From positions 2,170,001 through 2,234,000 of the forward strand of contig CAWATZ010000003.1 in the NCBI GenBank assembly GCA_963784995.1: a stretch of DNA of 64,000 nucleotides, in the 5' to 3' direction. A program made the translations under genes and the position numbers. The stretch comes from CAWATZ01 sp963784995. GTDB taxonomy: Bacteria; Planctomycetota; Planctomycetia; Gemmatales; Gemmataceae. The notes beneath the pieces were generated by a model. The model did not search any database and had not been told where the DNA came from. It worked only from the letters and a program-made list of their open reading frames with translations. Below are positions 32,121 through 41,236 of this stretch, piece by piece (position 1 is the stretch's first letter; the number at the start of each line of letters is the position of its first letter).

Positions 32121-34042
32121 GGCTTGGTCTCATTCAGTTCCAGGCGGAGATAGTCGTAGAGGACGCCGTCCGTCCAGTTGCGGGCCTGCTTCGTGAGTTC
32201 GAGGATGTTCTCACCGTTCTTCAACAATGATGCGTCGAAGTTCAAGTTCCGCTCGACGAGCGAAACCGAGCGGATCCCGTCCCGGTGCATGACGCCGGAT
32301 TCGGGCAATTCGCCCGTGCTGCCGATGGGTTTTCCGTTGAGCGATACATCCACCGGGCCGCCCCGCGCACCGCAGATCGCCAGGCGCAGTGTCGCGGTGC
32401 CCTTGACCCTCTTGTCCACGTCGAACCGAACGCGCCAGGTGGACTTCGTCCAGCGGTCCTTGCCGTTGGGAAGGGGCGGCTGGGCGTAGTTCCAGTCCGT
32501 CTTCCAGTCGCTCTTGCCAACGGTAAAATCGACGCCGTTCGGGAACTCCTTCGGATAGAGTTCGTAGAGCCCCCACTGCCAGTAATGGTCCCCATGGCGG
32601 AACTCCTCCGCGCTGCGATTAGGGACCCCGATCTCCCACAGTTGCTTGCCGTAGCGGATCGGCGCCCACTTCAGGTCGCCGAGGTCGGTTTTCTTTCCTC
32701 CTTCGACATGCACCTCGGCGCGACTGTAATTCCCGAGGATGCCATCGGTGAAAGCACAGAGCGTGTAGGTCCCGGTTCGGGCGTGAGGGATCGTGAAGCG
32801 CCCGTCGGCGTCCGCTTTGGCCCAGTACTGGTAGTGTTTGCCGTCGGTCTGCCAGTCGATGAGCGTGGGCCCTTTCTTCTCAAACGTCACTTCGTAGGGC
32901 GCGTGAGCAAGACCCACCCAGGCGCCGGCGGCGGTGGCGTGAGGCGCCTGGGGATCGTTGACCAGCAGCCGACCGGTGACGCTCCCCCGCTCGGCCGCGT
33001 GCTCGTACCCCGGCGCTTCCGCCCAGGCGTACGGCCATGCCTTCCTCTCGCGGTCCGCGCGAGCCAGAGCGTCTTTCCACAGGCCCTCGGGGCCGGCGCC
33101 TCTGTTCGCGTAGAGAAGGAACGGGCCGACGATTTTCCGCCACCGTTCGTTCGCTTTGATCTGGATCGGCCGCCCGCCGTAGTGCGGGCTGTGCCAGATG
33201 AACAACAGAGTGGGATCGGCGGGCAGGGCCGCTTTCACGTCAATGTGACCGCCGTAATCGAGCGCCGCCACTGAGCCGCCGAGGTACTCGATGCTGGGGT
33301 TGACGACGAACAGCCCGATCTCGCGTTTGCTGCTGCTCCAACCCCAGGCCGGCGTCCGCGAAAACTGCATGGTGTAATCGTACTTGTGTTCCACTTCGCC
33401 CTTGCGAACGCCGGTGTTTAACCTCCGGGCTTCCCAGAGGTTGAGCTGAGTGCCCTTAACCCAATCTTCGGCACTGGCCATTTGGCGTTGCCGGCGCGAA
33501 TCGATCGAGAGAAAGTCGAAGAGTTCGGAATGGAGCTTCATACAGAACGTACACACGGCGACATCGAACGCCGGATAGCGCGGGTCGTGGTCTGCGATCG
33601 TCCAGCCGTAAATCCCCGGGTCGCCCCGGTGCAGCGAATAGCGGATTTCGATGTCGAGCGGCACCGCCCTGGGCTGGCCCTTGTACGGGAAGGTAAGTAC
33701 GACCTCCCCCAGAGCCCCGTCGTTTTTCCTGGGATCCTGGCTGATGCGGAATCCAGCGGGCGTCCCCTTCTGCTCCGTCATCGCCTGGCCGGGGCTGTTG
33801 CCGTAGACGTTCCAGTACGCGCCGCCCTTGCTCAACGTTTCAACACCCCGCTCCTTCAACGAGAGCAGGTTCCCGTTCGTCTTGTTGATGATGGCCGAGA
33901 CGAGTCCGTTGGCGATCGTTGCGGTGGCGGAGTCCTCCATGATGGTCACGGCGGGATTCGGTTCCGCGGCGTACCCGGACAGGCCCGAACCGAACACCGT
34001 GAGGACCCACAGGCCCTTCCAAAGCATGGACACGTGCTTCAT
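32117..34042 (-). CDS. Polysaccharide lyase family 4-like (rhamnogalacturonan lyase) protein
   Basis: Starts MKHVSMLWKGLWVLTVFGSG, a signal peptide, followed by TATIANGLVSAIINKTNGNL, the typical opening of the RGL4 N-terminal beta domain. A fibronectin-III-like middle domain (GSVTGRLLVNDPQAPHATAA, GTYTLCAFTDGILGNYSRAE) and a C-terminal jelly-roll CBM-like domain (STWRVRFDVDKRVKGTATLR) follow, the three-domain order of family PL4. It would cleave rhamnogalacturonan-type pectin. An upstream frame extends to 34111, but the signal peptide supports 34042. It is coupled by a 4-base overlap to the GH95-like gene. Confidence 0.83.
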   Translation of the reverse strand: MKHVSMLWKGLWVLTVFGSGLSGYAAEPNPAVTIMEDSATATIANGLVSAIINKTNGNLLSLKERGVETLSKGGAYWNVYGNSPGQAMTEQKGTPAGFRISQDPRKNDGALGEVVLTFPYKGQPRAVPLDIEIRYSLHRGDPGIYGWTIADHDPRYPAFDVAVCTFCMKLHSELFDFLSIDSRRQRQMASAEDWVKGTQLNLWEARRLNTGVRKGEVEHKYDYTMQFSRTPAWGWSSSKREIGLFVVNPSIEYLGGSVAALDYGGHIDVKAALPADPTLLFIWHSPHYGGRPIQIKANERWRKIVGPFLLYANRGAGPEGLWKDALARADRERKAWPYAWAEAPGYEHAAERGSVTGRLLVNDPQAPHATAAGAWVGLAHAPYEVTFEKKGPTLIDWQTDGKHYQYWAKADADGRFTIPHARTGTYTLCAFTDGILGNYSRAEVHVEGGKKTDLGDLKWAPIRYGKQLWEIGVPNRSAEEFRHGDHYWQWGLYELYPKEFPNGVDFTVGKSDWKTDWNYAQPPLPNGKDRWTKSTWRVRFDVDKRVKGTATLRLAICGARGGPVDVSLNGKPIGSTGELPESGVMHRDGIRSVSLVERNLNFDASLLKNGENILELTKQARNWTDGVLYDYLRLELNETKP

Positions 34043-34107
34043 GGTTTTGCCGTCCTTCAGTCCAACGTTAGTTGACCCGATACGGATTATTCTATTGGGA
34101 TCTCCGA

Positions 34108-36240
34108 TCATTGGCCCCCTGCGTTCTTATTCCGCCGCTTCGCTGACTTCCGGCCCGGCCGGTATCCCGTCTTTGGAGGTTTCGCGCCACGCTCGCCCGG
34201 CTTCTCGCCTCGGGACGGGTTGGCGACGGTGTGGTAGTGGTCGTCGACTTCGTGGGATGGCCGGTTGGCTTGCTGTCGCCGCGCCTCGATCGCTTCTTTG
34301 GGCGGGTTGGACGGGATTAGCCCGTCGCAACCGCCAATGAGGTCGGCGCGGCCCGCCTGGATGAGAGCCTCGCGGACGGTGAACCAGTTCTCGGGCTTGA
34401 AAAACTGCATCAGCGCCCGCTGCATCTTCCGGTCCCGAAGTCCCTTGGCGACGTAGACTTCCTGCCTGGTGAACGGATCGATCCCCGTGTAATACATGCA
34501 CGTCGCGATGTCGAACGGGGCCGGGATGAAATCCTGCACCTGGTCGGGCCGATAGCCGTTGCGCTTCAGGAAGACGGCCAGGTCGATCATCGCGTGCAGG
34601 TCGCTGCCGGGATGGCTGGCGATGAAGTACGGCACCAGGTACTGCTTCGGCTTGCCCGTCTGTTGCGATGCTTCCTTGAACGCCTGGGCGAAGCTCTCGA
34701 AGTTGTCGTTCTCCGGCTTCTTCATCATCTCCAGCACGTGCGGGTCGGTGTGTTCGGGAGCGACCTTCAGATGGCCGCCGACGTGATGGCCCGCCAGCTC
34801 GCGCAGATACTCCGGCGACAGCTGGGCCAGGTCCATGCGGATGCCGCTGGACACCAGCGCCTTGCGGATGCCCGGCTCGCTCCGGGCCCGGCGCATCAGC
34901 TCGATCAGCGGGCCGTGGTCGGTGCCCAGCAGCTTGCAGATGGTCGGGTGGACGCAGGAGAGGCGTTTGCACTTCGCCTCCACCTCCGGCCGGGTGCAGC
35001 GCATCTGGTACATGTTGGCGGTCGGGCCGCCGATGTCGCTGATCACGCCCTTGAAATCGGGGTCGGCCGTCATCCGGCGAACCTCGCGCAGCACCGAATC
35101 CTGCGAGCGCGACTGGATGATCCGGCCCTGGTGGGCCGTGATCGAGCAGAAGGTGCAGCCGCCGAAGCAGCCGCGCATGATCGTCACCGAATCCTTGATC
35201 ATCTCGTGGGCCGGGATCGGCTCGGTGTAGGACGGGTGCGGCTTGCGCGTGTAGGGGAAATCGTAGACGCGGTCCATCTCCTCCTGCGACAGCGGCAGAT
35301 CGGGCGGCGTCACGACCACGGCCTGGCGGTCGTGGAACTGTACCAGGGTTTTGGCGTTGAGCGGGTTGGTGTTGACGTGGATCAGCCGGGTCGCCTCAGC
35401 GAAGGCGAAGCGGTCGGACTTCACTTCCTCGAAAGTGGGAAGGAGGATGAAGTCCGTTAGCCGCGACGCGGAGCGCAGCGCAGCGGAGCGCGGGGCGACT
35501 CCGTTGCGTGGCGAGCTTCCGCGCTCCGCTGCGCTGCGCTCCGCGTCGCGGCTAACCTCTTCCGACTCCTTCGCCCCCATCACGTATGCAATGCCGCGCA
35601 GGTCGCGCAGGTCGCGGACCGTCTCCCCGGCGGCCAGCCGGCGAGCGATGCTGACGATGTTGCGTTCGCCCATGCCGTAGACCACCAGGTCGGCCTTGCT
35701 GTCCAGCAGGATCGAGCGGCGCACCTGGTCGCTCCAGTAGTCGTAGTGGGCCAGCCGGCGCAGCGACGCCTCCACGCCGCCGGCGATGATCGGCACGCCG
35801 GGGAAGGCTTCGCGGGCCCGGTGGCAGTAGGGCAGCGTCGCCCGGTCGGGCCGCAGACCGATCCGACCGCCGGGCGAATAGGCGTCGTCGTTGCGGACCT
35901 TCTTGCTGGCCGTGTAGTGGTTGATCAGCGAATCCATGTTGCCGGCGCTGATGCCGAAGAACAGCCGGGGCCGGCCAAACTGCCGCCACGGTTCGCAGCT
36001 GTGCCAGTCGGGCTGGCTGAGCACGGCCACGCGGAAGCCGGCCGACTCCAGCACCCGGGTCAGGAGGGCATTGGCGAAGCTGGGATGATCGACGTAGGCG
36101 TCGCCGGTGACGAGGACCACGTCCACCCCGTCCCAGCCGCGCGTCTTCATCTCGGCGGCCGTGGTTGGTGCCAGGGGGCCGGCCGGCAATTCGGTCAGGA
36201 GCGGCAATGCTTGCCGAGGAGATGCGGCTGAGGAACTCAT
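34108..36240 (-). CDS. YgiQ family radical SAM protein with in-frame palindrome insertion
   Basis: About 710 residues. A cobalamin-binding-like N-terminal domain (VDVVLVTGDAYVDHPSFANA, GISAGNMDSLINHYTASKKV) precedes the radical SAM core with the 4Fe-4S motif CFGGCTFCS. The C-terminal part contains the conserved PAPFDIATCMYYTGIDPFTR. After KESEE a 34-residue segment beginning VSRDAERSAA is encoded by a 101-bp palindrome; normal YgiQ sequence resumes at FILLPTFEEVKSDRF. YgiQ enzymes have no settled reaction. The start at 36240 gives MSSSAASPRQ; a longer form from 36261 is possible. The Lys/Arg-rich tail is typical. Confidence 0.88.
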   Translation of the reverse strand: MSSSAASPRQALPLLTELPAGPLAPTTAAEMKTRGWDGVDVVLVTGDAYVDHPSFANALLTRVLESAGFRVAVLSQPDWHSCEPWRQFGRPRLFFGISAGNMDSLINHYTASKKVRNDDAYSPGGRIGLRPDRATLPYCHRAREAFPGVPIIAGGVEASLRRLAHYDYWSDQVRRSILLDSKADLVVYGMGERNIVSIARRLAAGETVRDLRDLRGIAYVMGAKESEEVSRDAERSAAERGSSPRNGVAPRSAALRSASRLTDFILLPTFEEVKSDRFAFAEATRLIHVNTNPLNAKTLVQFHDRQAVVVTPPDLPLSQEEMDRVYDFPYTRKPHPSYTEPIPAHEMIKDSVTIMRGCFGGCTFCSITAHQGRIIQSRSQDSVLREVRRMTADPDFKGVISDIGGPTANMYQMRCTRPEVEAKCKRLSCVHPTICKLLGTDHGPLIELMRRARSEPGIRKALVSSGIRMDLAQLSPEYLRELAGHHVGGHLKVAPEHTDPHVLEMMKKPENDNFESFAQAFKEASQQTGKPKQYLVPYFIASHPGSDLHAMIDLAVFLKRNGYRPDQVQDFIPAPFDIATCMYYTGIDPFTRQEVYVAKGLRDRKMQRALMQFFKPENWFTVREALIQAGRADLIGGCDGLIPSNPPKEAIEARRQQANRPSHEVDDHYHTVANPSRGEKPGERGAKPPKTGYRPGRKSAKRRNKNAGGQ
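35456..35556. repeat. Family B palindrome inside the YgiQ gene
   Basis: Perfect 37-nt arms (35456-35492, 35520-35556) with a 27-nt loop. The ends gttagccgcgacgcg / cgcgtcgcggctaac match the other family B copies at 14738 and 17838; the arm here is 10 nt longer. It is read in frame without a stop in the YgiQ gene. The loop differs from other copies. Confidence 0.9.
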
Positions 36241-36355
36241 GGGATGACCTTGCCTGGGCACACCGTTTGCGTGGCATTTGTCTCAATTGTAGCGGTGGAC
36301 GCAGGGGAACGTAAGAGGGCGACGCCGCGGTGGAGTCGCTTGCCCCCCGATCGGC

Positions 36356-37850
36356 TCATTCCCCATCTTCCTCTTCCTGGAACACCTCGCCCAGCGTCTT
36401 CTCCAACGCCGCACGTGCCGGCTCCTTGCCCGTGATCCGTTTCGCCTGCTGCATCACCTGGTCCAGCAGGACCTCGACCCCTGGCACGACCAGGCAGCCC
36501 CGGGTCCGCGCCTCGCGCAGCAGGTCCGATGGATGCAGCCCGGCCGTCAGGTCCGCCACGCACATTCCGGGTTTGAGATAACCGGCGTGGATCGGCCTGT
36601 CCTTCCCGGTCGGAGCGGCGCCGGGTACGAAGGCGTCGCCGGCATGGATCAGCACGTCGTGCAGGGTCGTGTACAGTGCCTCCCACTGCACAACCCGGCA
36701 TTGCAGGTCCTGGGCCAGCAGGGTGGCCGCGCTCTTGTTGCGGTCGGTGACGATCAGGATGCCGCCGCTGCTTGACGATCCGCTGGGCGACCGCCTGCGA
36801 TAGCCGGGTCACGCCCGCGATCAGGAAGGTCCGTCCCTGGATCGAATTGTCGGTTCCATGCTTGCTCTTGAGGACCGCGTTCAGGACGTTGACCACCGCG
36901 CGATCCAGCATCAGCAGTCCGAGCCATTCGTCGTTCTTCTGGGCGATCAGGTCCACGGCCCGGACCCGGTCGGCCGACCCCTGATACTGGGCGATGATGT
37001 CGCGCAGTTTCTCCTGGTTCTCCTCGTTGACCAGCACGCTGCTGATCTTGACCGCTTCCAGCACCTTGCGGAACGTCTGCGGCTTGCCCACTTCCAGCGG
37101 CAAGCAGCGCGTCGGCAAGCCGGCCTCGACCAGGGCGGTGTTGAGCAGGGCCGTCGCCACGCGCTCGCGCTCTCCGGAACCGATCACGCCGACAAAGCGG
37201 GTGGCCTTGCCTATGTCCTGATAGCGATAGATGGTCTTCAGGTCGTTGATGGACAGCTGGCCGGGGTACGCTTCCATGCCGCGTTCCAGGGCGGCATAGG
37301 TCCACGGAGCAGAGGTCCGCCGGGCCAGCAGGGTGAGCATGGCGCTGGAGGGACCGAGGCCGACGACCACGGTGGGCAGTGCCGGCCGGGCCAGGATCTG
37401 CACCAGCGGCCAGGCCTCCTCCGGCGTCTGCGCCCGGGTCACCAGCTTGACCACGTCGGGCTGCTTGGTCTGGGCCTCGGCATAGATCTCCGCGATGTTC
37501 TCGGGAGTCTCCCGCAGGTTGGTGTAGGAGATGACGCGCTTGGTGCTGCCATAACGGCGGATCTGCCCGGCGACGTCCAGTTCCAGTTCCACGTAGTCGG
37601 CCCCGGAAACGACGCACTGGCGCAGCAGGGCCAGGCGTTCCTCCTCGGTGCTGTCCCACTCGCCGCCGTCCTGGGGCCGGCGACAGCAGCAAATCACCGG
37701 TTTGGGCCGGGCGTTGAGCATCTCGCCGACCTCGGGGTCCTTGGCGAACCTGTCCAGCCGCAGTTCCAGCAGGTCGCACTGCCGGGAGGCGTTGAGCATG
37801 TCCACCAGGGCAAAGCGACGCGATTCCTGAAAAATCGAGATACAGAACAT
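36356..37850 (-). CDS. AroDE-like bifunctional shikimate-pathway protein with degenerate active sites, frameshifted
   Basis: The N-terminal 215 residues resemble type I 3-dehydroquinate dehydratase: LLELRLDRF, and the Schiff-base Lys in DVVKLVTRA. The usual catalytic His of SYHNF is Thr here (VISYTNLRETP). The C-terminal part resembles shikimate dehydrogenase, but the substrate-binding Lys/Asp motifs are not found and the nucleotide loop reads FLIAGVTRLSQAVA rather than GAGGAARA. Near 36770 one base shifts the frame; the other frame continues GGILIVTDRNKSAATLL to the stop at 36356. The fusion order AroD-AroE is known in other bacteria and plants. Divergence of both sites suggests a paralogue with altered or lost activity. 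It is next to the YgiQ gene on the same strand. Confidence 0.72.
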
Positions 37851-37962
37851 CGGGCTTCTCTCCAGGGAGCAGGCACCGTCAGGGGGCCGGAGTGGTCCGT
37901 TTCAGTGTCGCACGTGGAGGGGCAGAGAGCAACGCCCGGGTGGGAAAAAAGCTCGCGTCGCG

Positions 37963-38415
37963 TCATGGTTTGTATTCCGGCACACCCGCCGCGGCGGCGG
38001 CAGTTTTCAGCTTCTCATCGAGCGAGGCCAGCGGCAGCCCGAGGCGAACGGCCAGTTCCAGGTAGGCCGCATCATAAACGGAGAGAGCGTGAAGACGGGC
38101 CAGGTGCAGCGTGTCCTGCCAGGCCCGCACCGTCGTTTCATCGTCCACCTTGATCGGCAAGGATTGCAGCAAAGTCAGGAACGGAGTGACTTTCGCTTCC
38201 GTGATCCGTTTGCGCCGCTCTCCGACCAGCAGGGCATTGGCGACTTCCAGGGGCCACAACCCCGGGACAATTGCCGGCACGTCCTTCAGGCTGTCGGCGA
38301 CCGCGTCGGCGTAGGGGTCGGTTTCGTCCTCGAAGGCCCACGCCAGTGTGATGGACCCGTCGAGAACGAACCCTGGGGCCGCTGGCTTGTCTGGTTTCCC
38401 TTTTTTCTTGGCCAC
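37963..38415 (-). CDS. PIN-domain toxin, VapC family
   Basis: 150 residues. The acidic PIN residues are visible: Asp in FVLDGSITLAWAFEDE, Glu in WPLEVANALLVGERRKRI, and Asp in LSVYDAAYLELAVRLG. PIN toxins are Mg-dependent RNases that cut tRNA or rRNA. It lies 29 bases downstream of its antitoxin on the same strand, as expected for VapBC. The first 12 residues (KKKGKPDKPA) are a basic extension. Length is slightly long for VapC. Confidence 0.88.
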   Translation of the reverse strand: MAKKKGKPDKPAAPGFVLDGSITLAWAFEDETDPYADAVADSLKDVPAIVPGLWPLEVANALLVGERRKRITEAKVTPFLTLLQSLPIKVDDETTVRAWQDTLHLARLHALSVYDAAYLELAVRLGLPLASLDEKLKTAAAAAGVPEYKP

Positions 38416-38444
38416 AGCGATTCCTTTCGTAGTCCCGGCCGCTT

Positions 38445-38690
38445 CTAGAAGCGGCGCCCTTCGTCAATGAGTTGCCGAAGAGTGAGATCCGGGCCGAGGG
38501 TGACGCCCTTGCGCAGCTCCCGCATCCGGGCGACCACTTCGCGCACGTCGGGCTTGTTCTCGGCCGTCGGGGGCACCAGCATGGCAATGGCCTGGCCATG
38601 CCGGGTAATCAGGATTGTCTCGCCGCGGGCCACCCGTTCGAGCAACTGGGGCAAATGCGTTTTCGCTTCATAGGAACCAACCGTCGTCAT
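38445..38690 (-). CDS. Antitoxin, Phd/YefM-VapB type
   Basis: 81 residues. MTTVGSYEAKTHLPQLLERV, then GETILITRHGQAIAMLVPP, is the typical DNA-binding N-terminal domain of Phd/YefM antitoxins; the C-terminal helix ends LRQLIDEGRRF and binds the toxin. It is first of the pair, with vapC-like downstream. By family rule the complex represses its own promoter, which would lie in the region above 38690. Confidence 0.88.
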   Translation of the reverse strand: MTTVGSYEAKTHLPQLLERVARGETILITRHGQAIAMLVPPTAENKPDVREVVARMRELRKGVTLGPDLTLRQLIDEGRRF

Positions 38691-38876
38691 GAATCTTGCT
38701 CCCTTTCAGACTGGTTTGCTCAGACCAGTCTAGCATGGTCGCCTGCCATCGAGCAACGGGAATGCGGTCGGGCCGCGCCTTCCCTCAAGAGACAATTGTA
38801 TTGCGTCGGCCAACACGGTACGATTGCGGCAATCGCGATTGGACCTTCCTGACCCCGAACCGTGGAGCGACTACTC

Positions 38877-40235
38877 ATGCACAATCCGCACAATGCCGAA
38901 CCTCTTTCGCGTCGTGGTTTCCTGCAGCGCACGGCAGTGGCCGGCGCCGCGATCCTGGGGGCACCGGCGTTTGTCTCTTGCCGGGCACCCAGCGAGAAAC
39001 TCAACCTGGCCCTCATCGGCTGCGGTCGCCGGGGCGGGTACAACATGGGCCAGGTGCTTGGCGAGAACATTGTGGCCCTGTGCGACGTCAACGAGAACAT
39101 GCTGGGCCAGGCCGCCAAGCAGGCCCCCAAGGCCAGGCACTTCCGCGATTACCGCAAGATGTACGACGAACTGAAGGACAGCGCCTACGATGCCGTGGTC
39201 GTCAGCAGCACGGAACACACGCACGCTTTCGCGACGCTGCCGGCCCTGCAGCGCAAGAAGCACGTCTACTGCGAGAAGCCGTTGACGCACAACCTGCGTG
39301 AGGCCCGGCGGATCATGGAGGCGGCCAGGCAGGCGGGCGTGGCCACCCAGATGGGCACGCAGATCCACGCCACCAGCAACTATCGCCGGGTGGTCGAGCT
39401 GATCCAGGCCGGGGCCATCGGCCCGGTGCATGAGGTCCACGTCTGGGTGTCGCGGGCCTGGGGCCGGCAGAGCGAGGAAGAGGCGAAGCGGAACAAGGAT
39501 GTCATCTGGTCGTTCGAGCGTCCCAGGGAGGCGGAGCCGGTGCCCGCCGGGGTGGACTGGGACCTGTGGCTGGGCCCGGCGCCGGCCCGGCCGTTCCACT
39601 CGATCTATTTCCCGGGCCCGAGGTGGTATCGCTGGTGGGACTTCGGCGGCGGCACCATGTCCGACCTGGGTGCCCACCGGCTCGATCTGCCCTTCTGGGC
39701 GCTGAAGCTGGACGCGCCCGTTGCGGTCGAGGCCAGTGGTCCGCCGCCACACGCGGAGATCGCCCCGGCCAGCATGTCGGCCACGTTCCACTACGGCCCG
39801 CGCGGCGACCTGCCCGCGGTCAAGGTGATCTGGTATCAGGGAACGGTCAAGCCTGACCTCTGGAAGGAAGGCAAGATCCCGGCGTGGACCGACGGTGCCC
39901 TGTTCATCGGCTCGCGGGGCATGCTGCTGTCCGAGTACAACAAGCACGTGCTGCTGCCGGAAAAGGACTTTGCCGATTTCAAGCGTCCGAAACAGAGCAT
40001 TCCCGAGTCGCTGGGCCATCATGCCGAGTGGATTCACGCTTGCAAGACCGGCGCGGCGACGACGTGCCCGTTCAGCTACAGCGGCCTGCTGACCGAGGCG
40101 AACCACCTGGGCAACGTGGCCTACCGGGCCGGCAAGCGCATCGAGTGGGACCCGAAGGCGATGCGGATTCGCAATGCCCCCGAGGCGGAGCAGTACCTGG
40201 GCCGGGAGTACCGCAAGGGCTGGACGCTGGGGTAA
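38877..40235 (+). CDS. Gfo/Idh/MocA family oxidoreductase with Tat signal
   Basis: 452 residues. The N-terminus carries a twin-arginine signal (LSRRGFLQRTAVAGAAILGA), so the enzyme is probably exported folded. The Rossmann motif is LALIGCGRRGGYNMG, then the conserved EKPLTHN and a C-terminal dehydrogenase domain with PRWYRWWDFGGGTMSDLGAH. Planctomycetes have many such enzymes acting on sugars or polyols with NAD(P). The substrate is unknown. ATG at 38877 was chosen over the GTG at 38862 since it starts closest to the Tat motif. It stands alone, with 110 bases to the next gene. Confidence 0.87.
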   Translation: MHNPHNAEPLSRRGFLQRTAVAGAAILGAPAFVSCRAPSEKLNLALIGCGRRGGYNMGQVLGENIVALCDVNENMLGQAAKQAPKARHFRDYRKMYDELKDSAYDAVVVSSTEHTHAFATLPALQRKKHVYCEKPLTHNLREARRIMEAARQAGVATQMGTQIHATSNYRRVVELIQAGAIGPVHEVHVWVSRAWGRQSEEEAKRNKDVIWSFERPREAEPVPAGVDWDLWLGPAPARPFHSIYFPGPRWYRWWDFGGGTMSDLGAHRLDLPFWALKLDAPVAVEASGPPPHAEIAPASMSATFHYGPRGDLPAVKVIWYQGTVKPDLWKEGKIPAWTDGALFIGSRGMLLSEYNKHVLLPEKDFADFKRPKQSIPESLGHHAEWIHACKTGAATTCPFSYSGLLTEANHLGNVAYRAGKRIEWDPKAMRIRNAPEAEQYLGREYRKGWTLG

Positions 40236-40346
40236 GAGGCACACACAGCAAGACGTGGGCCGGCCTGCCCAGGCCGGCCGAACGTCCGATAGTGACGCTG
40301 GCAATCCCCGCTTCTCGCCGTCCGTACAACGAGGGAAAATGGCACG

Positions 40347-40562
40347 ATGGACCCGAAACCGCGCCCACAGCGTGAAGCCTACCTCAAGGTTCTCCGCTCC
40401 ATGACGCCCGAACAGCGGCTGCAGAAGGCCTTTGAAATGTCCGCTTTCACCAAGGCGCTTTTCAAACAAGGGCTGCGCCAACGCTTTCCGGAGCTTTCCG
40501 AGGAGGAACTCCACCGTCTCTATCTGGAACGGCTGGCACGATGTCACAACAAGAATTACTAG
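40347..40562 (+). CDS. Small protein coupled to a nucleotidyltransferase
   Basis: 71 residues, highly basic and helical: PRPQREAYLKVLRSMTPEQR, LQKAFEMSAFTKALFKQGLR, EEELHRLYLERLARC. It overlaps the following gene by 22 bases, which suggests tight coupling. Short helical proteins with this pattern are often found next to stand-alone nucleotidyltransferases. No motif is catalytic. The partner suggests a toxin-antitoxin-like or MNT/HEPN-like pair, but that is inference. Confidence 0.7.
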   Translation: MDPKPRPQREAYLKVLRSMTPEQRLQKAFEMSAFTKALFKQGLRQRFPELSEEELHRLYLERLARCHNKNY

Positions 40563-41107
40563 AACGGGTCATCCCGGTCCTGGATGCCCTTGGGATCGAC
40601 TACATGGTCACGGGTTCCATCGCCTCCAGCCTGCAAGGGGAACCGCGCTCCACGCACGACATTGACCTGGTCGTCGTTCTGCCGCCGCAATCGGTTGGTC
40701 CGTTGATCGAGGCCTTTCCTCCTCCGGACTTCTTGATTCAGGAAGCGGCAATCCAGGATGCCTTGCGGAACCAGTCCATGTTCAACCTGCTGTCCCTGAC
40801 GGATGGAGAGAAGGTCGATTTCTGGATCTTGACGCAAGAGCCCTTCGATCAGTCGCGGTTTTCTCGGCGGCGGAGTTTCCCCGTTGGTAATCAATCGCTC
40901 AAAGTGTCCGCGCCCGAAGATACCATTTTGGCGAAGCTGCGCTGGGCCAAACTTTCCGGTGGCAGCGCCCGGCAGTTCCAGGACGCCTTGAACGTGTACG
41001 AGGTTCAAGGCAAATCACTCGATTTGCCGTACCTGGATGCCTGGGCGAAACGCCTGGACGTTGCTGAGCTTTGGCAACAAATCAAGGATCAGGGGAAGAT
41101 CGATTGA
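40541..41107 (+). CDS. Minimal nucleotidyltransferase-like protein (DUF6036-like)
   Basis: 188 residues. The nucleotidyltransferase core reads GIDYMVTGSIASSLQGEPRS followed by THDIDLVVVL, i.e. the GS and DxD motifs of the polymerase-beta-like superfamily. A third acidic position may lie in KVDFWI. The C-terminal half (EDTILAKLRWAKLSGGSARQ) is typical of AbiEii/DUF6036-like proteins that need a partner. It is probably paired with the small basic protein overlapping its start. Possible roles are AMPylation or tRNA modification; none can be shown here. Confidence 0.8.
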   Translation: MSQQELLERVIPVLDALGIDYMVTGSIASSLQGEPRSTHDIDLVVVLPPQSVGPLIEAFPPPDFLIQEAAIQDALRNQSMFNLLSLTDGEKVDFWILTQEPFDQSRFSRRRSFPVGNQSLKVSAPEDTILAKLRWAKLSGGSARQFQDALNVYEVQGKSLDLPYLDAWAKRLDVAELWQQIKDQGKID

Positions 41108-41236
41108 CCAGCGAAGGTCTCCCCCAGCGGGTTCCTCTTGAAAATCCTGGACCGTTCGGGCATCTCTCGCACCCCTGCCCACGACTGCGGTGGTTTGGGC
41201 ACTCCGCCCCAGGGGCAGAGCAAGGAGTACGTACGC

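Noticed and set aside
29802..34042. Programmed or phase-variable expression of the polysaccharide cassette via the YgiQ direct repeats
   Set aside because: The repeats differ by many substitutions at their ends and no recombinase or inversion site is seen, so there is no support for active switching.
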